Source: Nocardioidaceae bacterium
GTDB lineage: Bacteria; Actinomycetota; Actinomycetes; Propionibacteriales; Nocardioidaceae
Reading direction: 5' to 3'
Length of the DNA stretch: 5,346 nt
Assembly (NCBI GenBank): GCA_020438665.1
Contig: JAGQUE010000063.1
Span: forward strand, 1 to 5,346
In this document: piece after piece, positions 5,329-5,346 of the stretch
Layout: each line of letters opens with the position of its first letter
Numbering within the stretch: the stretch's first letter is position 1
Position numbers and translations under genes: made by a program
Notes under the pieces: model-generated
Told to the model about the DNA's origin: nothing
The model's input: only the letters and a program-made list of their open reading frames with translations
Databases searched by the model: none

Positions 5329-5346
5329 CCCCTCAGTAACAACCGA

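Noticed and set aside
3969..5339. 456-codon plus-strand frame antisense to the aldehyde dehydrogenase.
   Set aside because: The opposite strand carries every catalytic residue of an aldehyde dehydrogenase; this frame reads as an Arg/Gly/Asp-rich shadow with no family features.
1..5346. Search for tRNA, rRNA, insertion sequences, prophage or toxin-antitoxin genes.
   Set aside because: The gaps are 142, 32 and 55 bases and hold only promoter, hairpin or start signals. I saw no cloverleaf, transposase motif or small gene pair on either strand.

Overview
The window is very GC-rich (by eye close to 70%). It has GC-ending codons, tightly packed genes, an actinobacterial zinc-finger/Gly-His membrane protein, and two enzymes closely resembling mycobacterial proteins I know (ChoD and GabD2). 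Together these point to a high-GC actinobacterium, most plausibly in or near the Nocardioidaceae/Propionibacteriales. That placement is inference; no ribosomal or other phylogenetic marker is present.

Layout. (1) Bases 1-168 hold the last 55 codons of a plus-strand gene that begins outside the window; its tail weakly recalls long-chain acyl-ACP reductases. (2) A 142-base gap (169-310) holds a candidate promoter and the start of the next gene. (3) Bases 311-1870 encode a 519-residue single-span membrane protein. It has a signal peptide, a TPM-like outer domain, a cytoplasmic helical segment, a C/H/C/C zinc-finger-like motif and an 88-residue Gly/His-rich tail. (4) A 32-base convergent gap (1871-1902) holds a GC-rich hairpin that may terminate both strands. 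(5) The minus strand carries a two-gene operon read right to left: a succinate-semialdehyde-type aldehyde dehydrogenase (3609-5291, GabD2-like), then a ChoD-like GMC flavin oxidoreductase (1903-3609). The two overlap by one base. (6) The last 55 bases hold a candidate promoter placed so that the dehydrogenase mRNA would be leaderless.

How the genes may work together. The oxidoreductase pair would take an alcohol (or sterol 3-OH) to an aldehyde or ketone, and an aldehyde on to an acid. Coupled translation suggests the two proteins are needed together. The true substrate cannot be read from sequence; both family names (cholesterol oxidase, succinate semialdehyde dehydrogenase) may overstate specificity. 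In Mycobacterium tuberculosis choD lies just downstream of guaB2-guaB3, so a guaB-family gene to the right of this window is a testable prediction. The TPM-like protein is convergent to the operon and probably functionally separate.

Most of the window is ordinary actinobacterial chromosome. The points that most deserve a second look are the ferredoxin-like four-cysteine motif inside the flavin oxidoreductase, the Gly/His tail predicted to face the cytoplasm, and a reversed tyrosine codon preference (TAT over TAC) in an otherwise strongly C-ending genome.
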